From contig NZ_JANAVJ010000040.1 of assembly GCF_024213375.1 (NCBI RefSeq), positions 1 to 46,056 of the forward strand: a DNA stretch of 46,056 bases, read 5' to 3'. How positions within the stretch are numbered: position 1 is the stretch's first letter; every line of letters starts with the position of its first letter. The notes under the pieces are model-generated. The model was not told where the DNA came from and searched no databases. It saw only the letters and a program-made list of their open reading frames with translations. A program made the position numbers and the translations under genes. The stretch is from Paenibacillus sp. MZ04-78.2 (GTDB taxonomy: Bacteria; Bacillota; Bacilli; Paenibacillales; NBRC-103111). Positions 15,552-25,001 of this stretch are shown in pieces.

Positions 15552-16217
15552 ATGAAAAAGTGGACTGGAAAAGTGATGGCCTGTACGGTAGCAGCAGCTG
15601 TATTGGTTGGTGGGATCGGCGGATTGACAACAGCGCCTAAGGCATTTGCAAGTGGGGATGCTAAGAAGGTCTCTCCGGATGCCTCGATTCCTCTGCACAG
15701 CCGTGTAGATGTTGGTTTGAATTCCATTGTTATTCAGTCTTCAGGTATTATTAATTTGAGTTTGGACAATCTGAATGCGGAGCTTAAAAAAGGAAAATCG
15801 ATTTCCGATTTGGCCCGTACAAGTGGAATTAGTCGCTGGGATTTGTACAATAAATTGACTAACCCGGCACTTGAAAAAGTAGAAAATGCACTAAACCAAA
15901 AGAAAATTACGGAAGAAGAAGCGAAGCAATTGAGGCAAGAAGTCAAAGACAAGTATTCGACGGCCATCGATAAATCAGGCTATCAAGATAAATTGGGTGG
16001 TAAATATTCCAAAAAACTTGAGCTGAAAACCAATGTGGATGAAGATGCTGTAGCTAAAGCTCTCGGCATTACTGAAAATGAATTGGATGCGGCCTTCAGC
16101 AAGGGCAAAACGATTGCTGAAATCGCCAAAGAAAAAGGCCTCACGGAAGATCAAGTTATTACCGGCATTAAGGACAATTTGAATGCTTCCTTGAAAGCAT
16201 TCATCAATAAGAAGTAA
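15552..16217 (+). CDS. Secreted helical protein with two KGKSI-type modules, function unknown
   Basis: A 221-residue protein with a Sec signal peptide (basic start MKKWTGK, hydrophobic core, likely cleavage after AFA near residue 33). The mature part is charged and helical and repeats one motif: LKKGKSISDLARTSGIS near residue 80, and FSKGKTIAEIAKEKGLT near 190, each preceded by a short helix and followed by a Lys/Glu-rich one. Similar GKS/GKTIAEIA modules occur in secreted Bacillota proteins of unknown role. ATG 15552 follows AGGTGGAG; a GTG at 15540 has no SD. Codon use is AT-richer than in its neighbours. It stands alone with its own promoter, repeat array and terminator, so it is individually regulated. 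Confidence 0.72.
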   Translation: MKKWTGKVMACTVAAAVLVGGIGGLTTAPKAFASGDAKKVSPDASIPLHSRVDVGLNSIVIQSSGIINLSLDNLNAELKKGKSISDLARTSGISRWDLYNKLTNPALEKVENALNQKKITEEEAKQLRQEVKDKYSTAIDKSGYQDKLGGKYSKKLELKTNVDEDAVAKALGITENELDAAFSKGKTIAEIAKEKGLTEDQVITGIKDNLNASLKAFINKK

Positions 16218-16234
16218 GAGCTTCAACACATAGC

Positions 16235-16265
16235 AAAGCCGTCCTTTTATGGGGACGGTTTTTTC
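16235..16265 (+). terminator. Terminator of the secreted-protein gene
   Basis: CCGTCC and GGACGG pair around TTTTATGG-type loop sequence and are followed by TTTTTT. Confidence 0.8.
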
Positions 16266-16299
16266 ATTCCCTGGATTGGGGAGTCTGGCAAGGGTCAGG

Positions 16300-16329
16300 T
16301 TGTTTTAGGGCGGAGGAGTTTCGTATAAT
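16300..16329 (+). promoter_or_regulatory. Promoter of the peroxiredoxin gene
   Basis: TTGTTT (16300-16305), 18-bp spacer, consensus TATAAT (16324-16329), 41 bp before the ATG. Confidence 0.6.
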
Positions 16330-16370
16330 GCTGGTACAAAACAAATACGGATGCGAGGAGATGAAATATT

Positions 16371-16859
16371 ATGCCGCAGCTTCAACCCGGACAACCCGTT
16401 CCGGATTTTACTCTGACTGCCGGAAGCGGGGAATCCGTAAAGCTTTCGCAGTTTCGGGGCAAGTATGTCGTTCTTTATTTCTACCCCAAGGATATGACGC
16501 CGACATGTACGGAGGAGTCCTGCCAGTTCCGCGATTATAACGGACAATTCAAGGCGTTGAACTCCGAAGTGATCGGGATTAGCCCGGACGACCTGAAGTC
16601 CCATGGGAAGTTCGCCGCCAAATACGAGCTGTCGTTCCCGCTGCTCTCCGATCCCGATCACGAGGTATGCGAGTTGTTCGGCGTTTGGCAGCTGAAAAAG
16701 ATGTACGGTCGTGAATATATGGGCGTGGTTCGTTCGACGTTTGTCATCGATCCGCAAGGCAAGCTTGTCCATGAATGGCGCAGCGTGCGGATCAAGGGCC
16801 ACGTCGAGCAGGTGCTGGAAGCCGTCAAGGAGGCTCAAGCAGGAGTAGGGACCCCTTAG
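16371..16859 (+). CDS. bcp: Thiol peroxidase of the Bcp/PrxQ family
   Basis: A 162-residue peroxiredoxin that would reduce hydrogen peroxide and organic hydroperoxides with electrons from thioredoxin. YFYPKDMTPTCTEESCQF holds the peroxidatic Cys46 and, five residues on, the resolving Cys51, the 2-Cys Bcp pattern. VVRSTFVIDPQGKL near the C-terminus contains the conserved Arg of the active site. Length is normal for the family. ATG 16371 follows GAGGAG at about 10 nt. It has its own promoter and terminator, so it is monocistronic; no PerR box was seen. Confidence 0.93.
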   Translation: MPQLQPGQPVPDFTLTAGSGESVKLSQFRGKYVVLYFYPKDMTPTCTEESCQFRDYNGQFKALNSEVIGISPDDLKSHGKFAAKYELSFPLLSDPDHEVCELFGVWQLKKMYGREYMGVVRSTFVIDPQGKLVHEWRSVRIKGHVEQVLEAVKEAQAGVGTP

Positions 16860-16875
16860 CAGTCGTTCATCTAAA

Positions 16876-16905
16876 GGCCGGGAGCAAAGCAGCCCCGGCT
16901 TTTTA
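16876..16905 (+). terminator. Terminator of the peroxiredoxin gene
   Basis: GCCGGG (16877-16882) pairs with CCCGGC (16894-16899), followed by TTTTT. Confidence 0.85.
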
Positions 16906-16997
16906 AAATAGCATCAAGATGGTTGGAGCAGGAATGCATATGGGGGATGACGAAAACAAACCTTAGCAATATATTTCCAGCAAGGGGGCGTTCGTGA

Positions 16998-18083
16998 ATG
17001 TCGCAGTATGAAAAACAATCCAGTCGGATCGTCTATGTAGGAACTTATAATGGCGGCGGAAACGATTCTTTATATGCGTTAAACATGAATAAGTCAACCG
17101 GGGAGCTGTCTGCCATCGGCGCTTATGCGGAGGTCGAGATGCCTTCCTTCTTGACGGTAGATACGGAGCGCGGCAGGCTGTTTGCGGTAAGCGAGCTGCA
17201 GGATGAGGCAGGCAAAGAAGGCGGGGAAGTGGCTTCTTACGCTGTGGAAGCGGAGACTGGGGCTTTGCGCTATATCGGCAAACAGCCTTCTTTCGGCGCT
17301 TCGCCGTGCCATTTGGTAACGGACCGTGAGGGAAAGCGGCTCGTCGTAGCCAATTATACAAGCGGCAGCGTAAGCTTGTACTCTATCGCGGAAGATGGGA
17401 ACATCGGTCCATTGGCGGATCGGAAGCGGCATGAGGGACAGAGCGTCCGCAGCGACCGGCAGGAAGCGGCTCATGCGCACTGTACTGTCCTGAAAGATTC
17501 CCGTATTTATGTCGCTGATCTCGGAACGGACAAAATCATGATCTACAACATTCAAGAGAACGCAGAACAGCCGATGCTTGTTCTACATGACGAAGCGCAG
17601 GTGCATGCCGGGGCAGGCCCGCGTCATCTGGCGTTTCATCCTGACCTTCCGTATGCGTATGTGATTAATGAACTGGATTCTACGATTACGGTGTTCGCTT
17701 ACGGACAAGAAGATGGAACGCTTCGGGAGATCGAGACGTTGTCCACACTGCCGGAAGGGTTTGCAGGTGAGAGCTACTGCGCCGATATCCATATCGGGGT
17801 GTCCGGGGACTACTTGTACGGCTCCAACCGCGGGCATGACAGCATAGCCGTCTACCGCATCGACCGGACCAGTGGTAAGCTGACGCTGATCCAGCACGAG
17901 CCGACGGGCGGAGCATGGCCGAGAAATTTTGCCGTCACGCCGGACGGGAAATTCGTGTTGGCCGCCAATCAAAATTCGGATTCCATTGTTACGCTCGCAG
18001 TAAATGAAAACACCGGCCGGCTGGAGCCCACAGCTCATGAGCTCCGCATACCGAAACCGGTGTGCATCCAATTTTTCGAATAA
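16998..18083 (+). CDS. pgl: Lactonase family protein, 6-phosphogluconolactonase (Pgl/YkgB type)
   Basis: A 361-residue seven-bladed beta-propeller expected to hydrolyse 6-phosphogluconolactone in the oxidative pentose phosphate pathway. Family marks: YVGTYNGGG near the N-terminus, MPSFLTVD, ASPCHLVTDREGKRLVVANY, AHAHCTVL, GPRHLAFHPDLPYAYVINEL, DIHIGVSGDYLYGSNRGHDS and WPRNFAVTPDGKFVLAANQNS. These repeat about every 50 residues, as blades do. The exact lactone is not certain, since the family also contains other sugar lactonases. ATG 16998 follows AGGGGG. Confidence 0.87.
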   Translation: MSQYEKQSSRIVYVGTYNGGGNDSLYALNMNKSTGELSAIGAYAEVEMPSFLTVDTERGRLFAVSELQDEAGKEGGEVASYAVEAETGALRYIGKQPSFGASPCHLVTDREGKRLVVANYTSGSVSLYSIAEDGNIGPLADRKRHEGQSVRSDRQEAAHAHCTVLKDSRIYVADLGTDKIMIYNIQENAEQPMLVLHDEAQVHAGAGPRHLAFHPDLPYAYVINELDSTITVFAYGQEDGTLREIETLSTLPEGFAGESYCADIHIGVSGDYLYGSNRGHDSIAVYRIDRTSGKLTLIQHEPTGGAWPRNFAVTPDGKFVLAANQNSDSIVTLAVNENTGRLEPTAHELRIPKPVCIQFFE

Positions 18084-18092
18084 CGGACAGCT

Positions 18093-18300
18093 TTAATTCA
18101 GCAGGTATTGCTCACCGAGCAGCTTATTGGCGGCAATGATCCCGCCGGAGGAGTTTCAAATGTCGTTAAGTTTTTCCAAAGCGGGTCGCCGGTCCAGTCT
18201 TTCTCGACGGCGCTCGCTTCTTTTTTATCGTTATCAATTGGTCGTACCACGGGTTGCCGGACCAGGATTTAACTCTTCCATGGTCGTCCGGTGAATCTTT
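18093..18300 (-). pseudogene. Decayed C-terminus of an iron-siderophore-type substrate-binding protein
   Basis: The minus strand carries three protein-like segments in three frames: KSWSGNPWYDQLI, then DKKEASAVEKDWTGDPLWKN, then GGIIAANKLLGEQYLLN and a stop. DPLWKNL followed by a C-terminal GGIIAANKLL helix is typical of the end of siderophore-binding lipoproteins of ABC importers. At least two frameshifts and the loss of the segment normally lying between DPLWKNL and the last helix show it is dead. No transporter genes remain nearby. Family assignment is from memory of the motif and moderately secure. Confidence 0.5.
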
Positions 18301-18336
18301 TCAGGGCCGCGTCCCGGTCATAAAAGAGAAAAACCA

Positions 18337-18378
18337 TCCATATATATTCTACCAATACTCATTTCATAGGAATATATG
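18337..18378 (+). promoter_or_regulatory. Inverted repeat next to the deacetylase SD
   Basis: CCATATATATTC and GAATATATGG flank about 18 nt and end against the SD GGAGGG (18378-18383). A folded stem would reach the first G of the SD. It could be an operator or a translational control hairpin; AT content makes it tentative. Confidence 0.3.
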
Positions 18379-18390
18379 GAGGGATCTCTC

Positions 18391-19806
18391 ATGAAGCGCA
18401 GACCGCAAGCTTATTCGTACCGCATGATAAGCACCGTTCGGTGGACATCGATGCTTGGCCTCATGATCCTGTGGCTTACGGTCTTGACGCACCCGGCGGG
18501 GGCGGCACCCGGCAATGAAGGGGAGGAAGCTTTATTTACGCAGCTGAAATCGGGCAAACGTATGGTAATCGAAAAAAACTATACCCCGGCCAAGAAGCCG
18601 ACGGTGTACCTGACCTTCGACGACGGGCCGAGCAAGCTGACCCCGAAGGTGCTGGACATTTTGCGGGAGGAGGACGTCCGGGCCACCTTCTTCGTACTGG
18701 GCGAGCAGGTGCAGGAGCGCCCGAATATAGCGAAGCGTATCGTGGAGGACGGTCACGCCCTCGGTAATCATACCTATAATCACGTCTACCGGGAGCTGTA
18801 TTCCGATTTTCGCGCATTTTGGGAGCAGGTTCAGAAGACGGAAAATATATTGCTGGAGACGACGGGCGTCAGGCCGCGTTTGGTTCGTGCTCCGGGCGGA
18901 ACGCACGGTAACTTTGACGCTTTTTATTTCTATTATTTGGGGCAGGCCGGCTACGAGATTTACGATTGGACCATCGACAGCGAAGATGCAAGGCGACCCG
19001 GGATGACGGCGAACCAGATTGTCCGTGCGGTAGAAAAAGGGCCGTTCGGAAACGAGGTCATTGTGCTGATGCACGACGGTTCGGGACATGACGAGACGGT
19101 TAAAGCGCTTCCCCGGATCATCCGGTTATTTAAAGAAAAGGGATACGCTTTTGCTTCGCTCACTCCGGAGGTGATGCCGGTACAGTTTTCCAGCGGGAAA
19201 CTGAAGTGGTCCAGAACCGATAATCGCGAATCGTTCGATAACCTGCTAGCCGCTGCGTACGAACATCGGGAGCTTTGGGCAGTAGAGGGTATTCCGGGCA
19301 AGGATAACGCTCCGAAAGCGCTGCTCGGCCCGCCAGCGGCCAGCACTTATACGGAAGAAGGTCAAAGGGAAGGGCCGGATCGTTTGAATGTACTTTTGGG
19401 TGACCGCACGCTTGCTCTAACGAAGGAGCAGTTCCGTTTTCGAGATGGGAGCTATAGGGTAGCCCTGAGACCATTGATCGCAGCGATGGGCGGAACTGTA
19501 GAGTGGAACGCCGAGTGCCGGACGGCAATCGTCCGCTATGGAGCGATTACGGCCGAATACGATTTGGCCCGGCAGGAGCTGAGGGTACGGCGTCCTGCAG
19601 CCGGATGGAATACCGAAGCAAAGGCGCGCATTCTCCCGTTTCCTGAAATGGAGCTCGCGAATGGGACGCTGTATGTGCCGCTTCGTCAAACGTTGGAGCT
19701 GCTGGGTGATCGGGTGCTATCCAGCGACGTTCCGCATGAACGGGGGGCAGTGGAGATGCAGGCGGCAGTCTACGGCGGCTGCTGGACCGGATGGATGCCT
19801 ATTTGA
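18391..19806 (+). CDS. Secreted polysaccharide deacetylase with C-terminal stalk-like domain
   Basis: A 471-residue exported protein: signal peptide to about residue 38 (cleavage near PAGAA), then a NodB deacetylase domain (about 69-270) and a C-terminal domain. NodB motifs: TFDDGPS with Asp77/Asp78, NHTYNH with metal ligands His127 and His131, RAPGG (166-170), and LMHDGSG near 235. The enzyme would remove N-acetyl groups from peptidoglycan or chitin-like glycans outside the membrane. The C-terminal half (LLGDRTLALTKEQFRFRDGS, VALRPLIAAMGGTVEWN, LYVPLRQTLELLG) resembles the copper-amine-oxidase N-terminal (stalk) repeats common in Paenibacillus exoproteins. ATG 18391 follows GGAGGG at 7 nt; an in-frame ATG at 18376 lies inside that SD. 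Confidence 0.9.
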   Translation: MKRRPQAYSYRMISTVRWTSMLGLMILWLTVLTHPAGAAPGNEGEEALFTQLKSGKRMVIEKNYTPAKKPTVYLTFDDGPSKLTPKVLDILREEDVRATFFVLGEQVQERPNIAKRIVEDGHALGNHTYNHVYRELYSDFRAFWEQVQKTENILLETTGVRPRLVRAPGGTHGNFDAFYFYYLGQAGYEIYDWTIDSEDARRPGMTANQIVRAVEKGPFGNEVIVLMHDGSGHDETVKALPRIIRLFKEKGYAFASLTPEVMPVQFSSGKLKWSRTDNRESFDNLLAAAYEHRELWAVEGIPGKDNAPKALLGPPAASTYTEEGQREGPDRLNVLLGDRTLALTKEQFRFRDGSYRVALRPLIAAMGGTVEWNAECRTAIVRYGAITAEYDLARQELRVRRPAAGWNTEAKARILPFPEMELANGTLYVPLRQTLELLGDRVLSSDVPHERGAVEMQAAVYGGCWTGWMPI

Positions 19807-19924
19807 CGAACAGGAGGAAACCTCTCGCGCAAGTCTAAAAGCTATGAAAACCGGACATACTGAATGCTAGAATGCAAGATTTGGAAAAGCTTGCATACCA
19901 AGATTCAGGCAGGAGGTTTTCAGG

Positions 19925-20899
19925 ATGACGAAATCTATAAATGTAACGGATTCGCCGCAGGCGGTGCTTGAGCGGATCGTGTATCAGGTGGAAAAGGTCA
20001 TCATAGGCAAGCGGGAGGTCATCGAAAAGCTGCTCGTAGCGCTGCTTTGCGGCGGGCATGTGCTGCTGGAAGACGTTCCCGGCGTAGGCAAAACGATGCT
20101 TGTGCGCGCGCTGGCGAGAACGATCGACAGCAGCTTCAAGCGGATTCAATGCACCCCGGACTTGCTGCCGTCCGATCTGACCGGGGTTTCGGTATACAAC
20201 CAACGCAGCGGCGAATTCGAATTCCGTCCGGGACCTTTGCTTGCCCACATCGTATTGGCTGACGAGCTGAACCGCACATCGCCGCGGACGCAAGCCGCCA
20301 TGTTGGAGGCGATGGAAGAGAAGCGGGTGACGGTCGACGGAACGACTTACCCGCTGCCAGAACCGTTTTTTATTCTGGCGACGCAAAATCCCGTCGACTT
20401 CGAGGGCACGTTCTCGCTGCCTGAAGCCCAGCTCGACCGGTTTATGGTGAAGCTGCGTCTCGGTTATCCCGACCCGCTTGGCGAGGTGGAGATGCTGGGC
20501 CGCATGGAAGAGCCGTTTCCGCTCGCTCAAATTCGTACGGTCGTCCTCCAGGAGGAATTTGTCTCCCTTCAAAAAGAAGCCCGCGCTGTTCATGTCGACG
20601 ACACGATCAAGCAGTATATCGTCCAGCTTGCGACTGCGACCCGCGCGCATCCGGACGTCTCGCTCGGCGCCAGTCCCCGGGCTTCGGTCGCATTGATGCG
20701 GGCCTCCCAGGCGCAGGCGTTCCTGAAGGGCCGCAGCTATGTCATCCCGGATGACGTGAAGGAGCTGGCCGGCCCCGTACTGGCGCATCGCTTGACGCTG
20801 ACGCCGTCTGCGCTGCTGTCCGGCCGTCAGGCGGAAGCTCTTGTCGCTTCGGTCGTCGCCAGTGCGTCGCTGCCGGTCCGCCGGCATGCCGCGGGCTGA
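19925..20899 (+). CDS. MoxR family AAA+ ATPase
   Basis: A 324-residue MoxR-type AAA+ protein. Walker A EDVPGVGKT (49-57), Walker B VLADELN (110-116) followed by RTSPRTQAAMLEAMEE, sensor 1 ATQNPVDFEGTFSLPEAQLDRF and the C-terminal lid SLGASPRAS are all intact. MoxR ATPases act as chaperones that load or activate partner complexes, usually with DUF58/VWA proteins. ATG 19925 follows CAGGAGG. It starts a three-gene unit with a DUF58 protein (14-bp gap) and a transglutaminase-like membrane protein (20-bp overlap), a widespread cassette of still unclear cell-envelope role. Confidence 0.93.
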   Translation: MTKSINVTDSPQAVLERIVYQVEKVIIGKREVIEKLLVALLCGGHVLLEDVPGVGKTMLVRALARTIDSSFKRIQCTPDLLPSDLTGVSVYNQRSGEFEFRPGPLLAHIVLADELNRTSPRTQAAMLEAMEEKRVTVDGTTYPLPEPFFILATQNPVDFEGTFSLPEAQLDRFMVKLRLGYPDPLGEVEMLGRMEEPFPLAQIRTVVLQEEFVSLQKEARAVHVDDTIKQYIVQLATATRAHPDVSLGASPRASVALMRASQAQAFLKGRSYVIPDDVKELAGPVLAHRLTLTPSALLSGRQAEALVASVVASASLPVRRHAAG

Positions 20900-20913
20900 A
20901 GAAGGCGGCAGGC

Positions 20914-22203
20914 ATGCGGAGCTTATTAGCGGTCGGATGGATCGGGGGATGCGGGGCTATTCTCGGCTGGTGGGCGTTTGGCTGGGGCGGCCGGACGGCT
21001 TGGTTTTTGGTTTATGTCTGGGCTTTTTTTGTTGTTTATCTCGGGTTGTTTCGCGCTGCGGTCGGACGCGGGCGCGGGCCGCGGATAGAAAGATTGTCTG
21101 ACGGGATGGAGGTTGCTCCGGAGCGCATTCAGTTCGGGTCGAGCGCTGCCCGGTTTGTCTATAGCGGGGAACCGGTTACGATGGCCTACCGCCTTTCCGC
21201 GGCTTGGCTGCCCTTGTTTGGCGGGCGGCTGCGGGTGGAGGAGCGCTGGGTGCACGAGGGCACCGGTGAGCGGATCGTCCGGCGAGGAACGGTAGAAGCC
21301 GGCTTCCGGCGCGACGCCGTCGCGCGCTGTACGGTGCAGGGGCTTGCCCGCGGCGTGTACCGGCAGGAGGCGCTGATTGTGAGCGCCGTGGACGCTTTCG
21401 GGCTTATGCAGGCGAAGCGCGAAAGCGCAGGCGGCGGGCAGCTGTGGGCGCTGCCCGGAGGTTTGGGGACGGCGATGCCGCTGCCGGGTACGGCCCCGGA
21501 AGGGGCGCGCCTGGCTTCCCGGCGGCCGCCGGGTTCGGACCCCGTGCCGCAGGTGAGCGGCACGCGGCCTTACGCGCCAGGCGATCCGCTTCGCCTGATC
21601 CATTGGCGCAGCAGCGCGCGCACGGGCGAGTTGCGCGCGAAAGAGACGGAGCTGCCTGCCGCCGGGCGGCAGCTCATTGTGCTTGACGCGGCCGGAGCCG
21701 GAGGGAGCGCTGGAGCCGCCCTGTGGGCGGACCCTGCGCTCGCGGCGGCGGTGGAGGCCGCGGCGGGGCTTGCGCGGCGCGCGCTTGAGCAGGGCGCGCG
21801 GGTGCGACTGGCCGTCAGCGACGGCCAGTCCGGCACCGCCGAGGCGCAGGGGCGCGGGCGCGACGGCGAACTGCTGCGGCTGCTCGCGGCGGTGCCGCGC
21901 GGCGCGACGCGCGCCGACGCGTTCGCCGAGCTCGCGCTGCGCGAAGCGCGGCTTGCGGGTGGCGCGGCGCTCACGCTCGTCACGGCCCGCGCCGACGCGC
22001 AGCTGGCCGCGGCTCTGCGCGGGCTGCCGCGGGGCGTCGCGCGCGTCGTTTACGTGCACGAGCCCGGGGCGGCATGGCCCGGGCCCGCGCACGCATGGGT
22101 GCGGCAGCTCGAAGCGCTCGGCTGCCCGGTCACGATCCTGGCGCCGCATAGGCCCGCTGCGGCGCTGAGAGGAGGTGCCGCCGATGCCGCTATCGGCACC
22201 TGA
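20914..22203 (+). CDS. DUF58 domain membrane protein
   Basis: A 429-residue protein with two N-terminal membrane segments (about 4-20 and 28-48) and a long region ending in the DUF58 signature [21 protein letters not shown] (about residues 215-235) followed by AKE. The last 190 residues have a VWA-like pattern but are extremely rich in Ala, Gly and Arg. GC content climbs steeply over 21,650-22,400, with runs of GCG/CGC codons, in contrast to the genes on either side. It works with the preceding MoxR ATPase and following transglutaminase-like protein. Start ATG 20914 follows AAGGCGGCAGGC, a modest SD. Confidence 0.87.
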   Translation: MRSLLAVGWIGGCGAILGWWAFGWGGRTAWFLVYVWAFFVVYLGLFRAAVGRGRGPRIERLSDGMEVAPERIQFGSSAARFVYSGEPVTMAYRLSAAWLPLFGGRLRVEERWVHEGTGERIVRRGTVEAGFRRDAVARCTVQGLARGVYRQEALIVSAVDAFGLMQAKRESAGGGQLWALPGGLGTAMPLPGTAPEGARLASRRPPGSDPVPQVSGTRPYAPGDPLRLIHWRSSARTGELRAKETELPAAGRQLIVLDAAGAGGSAGAALWADPALAAAVEAAAGLARRALEQGARVRLAVSDGQSGTAEAQGRGRDGELLRLLAAVPRGATRADAFAELALREARLAGGAALTLVTARADAQLAAALRGLPRGVARVVYVHEPGAAWPGPAHAWVRQLEALGCPVTILAPHRPAAALRGGAADAAIGT

Positions 22204-24742
22204 CACCGATCCTCGCGCCGCTCAGCCAGCGGAGGATCTTGCCTCTCGCGCGGCCTGCGCCAAGGCCAAGGCCTCGGCTGCGGCTTCCGGCGCCAGCGCC
22301 GCGATCGCAGTCTGCGCCAGCGCCTTCCGCGAGGCGGCGGCTTCCGCCTCCGCCGCAGCCGCCTCGGCAAGCACCCGCGCCGCGGCCGTGAGCCGTGCGG
22401 GGGCGCGAACTCCCGCCAATTGGGCGGGAGACGCCGCCCTCAGCGTGCTGCTGCTTTTGCTGCTGCTCGAGTGGCTGTACCCGCTGCGCAGATTGTCGGA
22501 GCTTACTGAAATATATAGTATCGCACCGTTCGCCGTTACTTTTGCGGCATTCATGCTGTTGGATACGTTCCGCCTGCCGGGACCGGCGGCTTGGTCGGCC
22601 AAAGCGTTATGGATCGTTGCCGTAACGGCTTGGATTCATAACGGACAATCGATGCCTTCCCCCTCCTGGTGGCTGGAATGGGGTCGCGAGCTGGCGCTCG
22701 ATGCCGCCGAAGGCTTGCAGGGGAATGTGGCGAACTGGGAGCCTGCGACACGGACGCTTTGTTTTATGACGGGCTGGTCATTCTTTGTGTCCGTCGTGCA
22801 ATCGTTCGTGCTGGAGCGTCGGCAGCTGATTTGGTTTCTCGGATTGACACTGGGCTATTTGGCGTTCTTTCAGACGGTGTTAGTCTTGGATATGTTTTAC
22901 GCCGTGCTGCGCTGCACGGGCTTCGGGCTGCTGCTTCAAGTCATGCTTCAGCCCGGACGGGCAAATCGCTGGCGGGGAGAAGCGTTCTTTTCCGATCCTG
23001 CATTCGAAAAACGGACGCGTATCTTTCCCGCGCTGCTGCTAACGGCTGCCTGTCTTGGCGCCGGTCTGCTCGGAGCGTCGCTGCATCCGCAGGATATGCG
23101 GCCCCCCGACTGGTCCGGGTATGTCCGGTCGCTTGAAGACCGCTTTTTAAGCAAAGCATGGTTACAGCGGCACGGATGGACGTCGGAGACGAGGGCCCGC
23201 ACAGGGTACGGCTCCGACGACGGCAAGCTCGGGCGACCTTTGCAGCAGGACGATAGCCTGGCTTTTACGGCGGTTACTCCCAGGCTTACTTACTGGCGGG
23301 GCGAGGCCAAAAGCTTTTATACCGGCCAAGGCTGGGCGGCAGTGAATGACCCGCCGGCTGCGTTCGTGCCCAATCAGACGGAAATGCAAGCGGACATCCG
23401 ACTGCGTTCGGCGGCTTCCACCCTCGTTCGGCAGGAAATCCGCATCGCTTCTCCGAGCTTGAACCGCCAGCTCTTCGCGGGCGGCGAACTTAAACGGGTA
23501 GCGTCGATGCAGTCGGCCGAAGGGAAGCCGATTCCGGCCGAGTGGGTCTGGAAACAGGACACGACAGACCGGTATACGGTCCCGGCCTTAACGGACCCGC
23601 TCGTTTCCTACGAAGTCGACGCTTTGGTGCTGACCGATCGCACAATACCGGCGGCCGATGCGGGGAACGGTTATGCCGAAGACGTGAGGCATCGGTTTTT
23701 GCAGCTTCCCGCCTCGCTGCCGGATCGAGTCCGTCGCCTTGCAGAGCAGCTAACTAGGGGCTTGCAAACGCCCTATGCGAAAGCGGAGGCGGTCGAGCGT
23801 TATTTAAGGGAGCATTATGTCTATAGCTTGGAAGGAACGCGAGCCACGGGGAAGAACGAGGACTTCGTCGACCGGTTCCTGTTCGAGCAAAAGACCGGAT
23901 ATTGCGATCATTTTTCTACCGCGATGGTTGTGCTGCTCCGTTCCGCCGGGGTGCCGGCCCGCTGGGTTAAAGGATTCGCGCCCGGCGAGGCGGTGTCCCA
24001 GGCGGCCGTCGACGGAGAGGAGCGCTACGTCGTCCAAGTGCGCCAAAAGCATGCGCATTCTTGGGTAGAAGCGTATTTTCCCTCGGTCGGTTGGGTTCCG
24101 TTCGAGCCGACTCCCGGTTTTGCTCTATCAGGAAGAGCTTCTGCTGACGAGGTCCCTGCGGCTGCCTCAACCGCAGCTCTAGCGGCAACTAACGAAGCGA
24201 CAAAACGGTCGCTTGTACCCCAATGGGCCGCATCGCTGACCGATTTCGCAAATACCGCACTGGATCGTGCAAAAACCGCGTTATCCGTGGCTGTCGCCTT
24301 GGTCGAAGGACGGATACGCGCCGCCGCATCCTTTTTACGGAGCACCGCAGTTGCGCCGCTTTTCCTCTGGCTGATGGTACTCCTTGCTGGCGGCTTCCTT
24401 CTGGCGTTTCTCGGCAGACGTCGGGCCATCTGCTGCGAGCCCGTGCAGGTTGCCCACTCCCGCGGCAGCTTGCGCCGGGCCTCGCTGTACCGCTTCGCCG
24501 ACCGGCTGTGGCGGCGGCTGCAGCGGTCTTACGGCCGTGCGGCGCCGCAGCAAACGCTGCGCGAATACGCGGATACCCGCCGCTGCCGCAGCGAGGCGCA
24601 GCGCATCACGCTGCTCCAACTGGCGCAGCTGCTTGAAACGGTGCGCTATGCCGATCCGCATGGCCCGCAGGGGCAGGTTACTTGCCGTATGCTCACGGAC
24701 GCATGGCGGCGCCTGCGTCAAAGCCGGAGCCTGGAACCGTAG
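22184..24742 (+). CDS. Transglutaminase-like membrane protein (TgpA family)
   Basis: An 852-residue protein. Residues 7-75 are an Ala/Ser-rich low-complexity segment, then come several membrane helices (about 85-270), an extracytoplasmic region, the transglutaminase core near residue 570 ([29 protein letters not shown]), the catalytic His in [10 protein letters not shown], Asp-equivalent region VPFEPTPGF, then one more helix (about 725-745) and a cytoplasmic DUF4129-like tail. ATG 22184 follows GGAGG (22171-22175); a GTG at 22175 overlaps that SD. It overlaps the DUF58 gene by 20 nt, so the pair are translationally linked. Catalytic Cys-His are present, so it is probably active; the substrate is unknown. 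Confidence 0.87.
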   Translation: MPLSAPDTDPRAAQPAEDLASRAACAKAKASAAASGASAAIAVCASAFREAAASASAAAASASTRAAAVSRAGARTPANWAGDAALSVLLLLLLLEWLYPLRRLSELTEIYSIAPFAVTFAAFMLLDTFRLPGPAAWSAKALWIVAVTAWIHNGQSMPSPSWWLEWGRELALDAAEGLQGNVANWEPATRTLCFMTGWSFFVSVVQSFVLERRQLIWFLGLTLGYLAFFQTVLVLDMFYAVLRCTGFGLLLQVMLQPGRANRWRGEAFFSDPAFEKRTRIFPALLLTAACLGAGLLGASLHPQDMRPPDWSGYVRSLEDRFLSKAWLQRHGWTSETRARTGYGSDDGKLGRPLQQDDSLAFTAVTPRLTYWRGEAKSFYTGQGWAAVNDPPAAFVPNQTEMQADIRLRSAASTLVRQEIRIASPSLNRQLFAGGELKRVASMQSAEGKPIPAEWVWKQDTTDRYTVPALTDPLVSYEVDALVLTDRTIPAADAGNGYAEDVRHRFLQLPASLPDRVRRLAEQLTRGLQTPYAKAEAVERYLREHYVYSLEGTRATGKNEDFVDRFLFEQKTGYCDHFSTAMVVLLRSAGVPARWVKGFAPGEAVSQAAVDGEERYVVQVRQKHAHSWVEAYFPSVGWVPFEPTPGFALSGRASADEVPAAASTAALAATNEATKRSLVPQWAASLTDFANTALDRAKTALSVAVALVEGRIRAAASFLRSTAVAPLFLWLMVLLAGGFLLAFLGRRRAICCEPVQVAHSRGSLRRASLYRFADRLWRRLQRSYGRAAPQQTLREYADTRRCRSEAQRITLLQLAQLLETVRYADPHGPQGQVTCRMLTDAWRRLRQSRSLEP

Positions 24743-24925
24743 GCGCTCTTCCGTGAAGAGCCGCCTCCCGTTCCGGGCTTTTCTCTTCCGCAGGTCGGTC
24801 CGTGCAGGTGGCAGACCGAATACTGCCCCGAGCCGGCCTTTCTTTCCTGAAAACCCTTTTCTGGAGCTTTATGGAATAGATATAACGCTTACATCGGTGC
24901 TGCGGCGCGACTTTCCGTTCAGGCA

Positions 24926-24954
24926 TTGCCCTTTGCCGGGCAGAAGTTTATAAT
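24926..24954 (+). promoter_or_regulatory. guaA promoter
   Basis: TTGCCC (24926-24931), 17-bp spacer, consensus TATAAT (24949-24954). The leader to the ATG at 25002 is only about 40 nt, so there is no room for a purine riboswitch. Confidence 0.7.
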
Positions 24955-25001
24955 AAGTTTCATTGAAAACGAACGAAGAAGCCAGGAGGAACTTACTTAA
25001 C

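Noticed and set aside
20926..22206. Long minus-strand frame opposite the DUF58 gene
   Set aside because: Extreme GC content removes stop codons in several frames; the DUF58 signature and operon context fix the plus strand.
24743..25001. Purine riboswitch before guaA
   Set aside because: The promoter leaves only about 40 nt of leader and no CGTAAA or TCTAC junction motifs are present.
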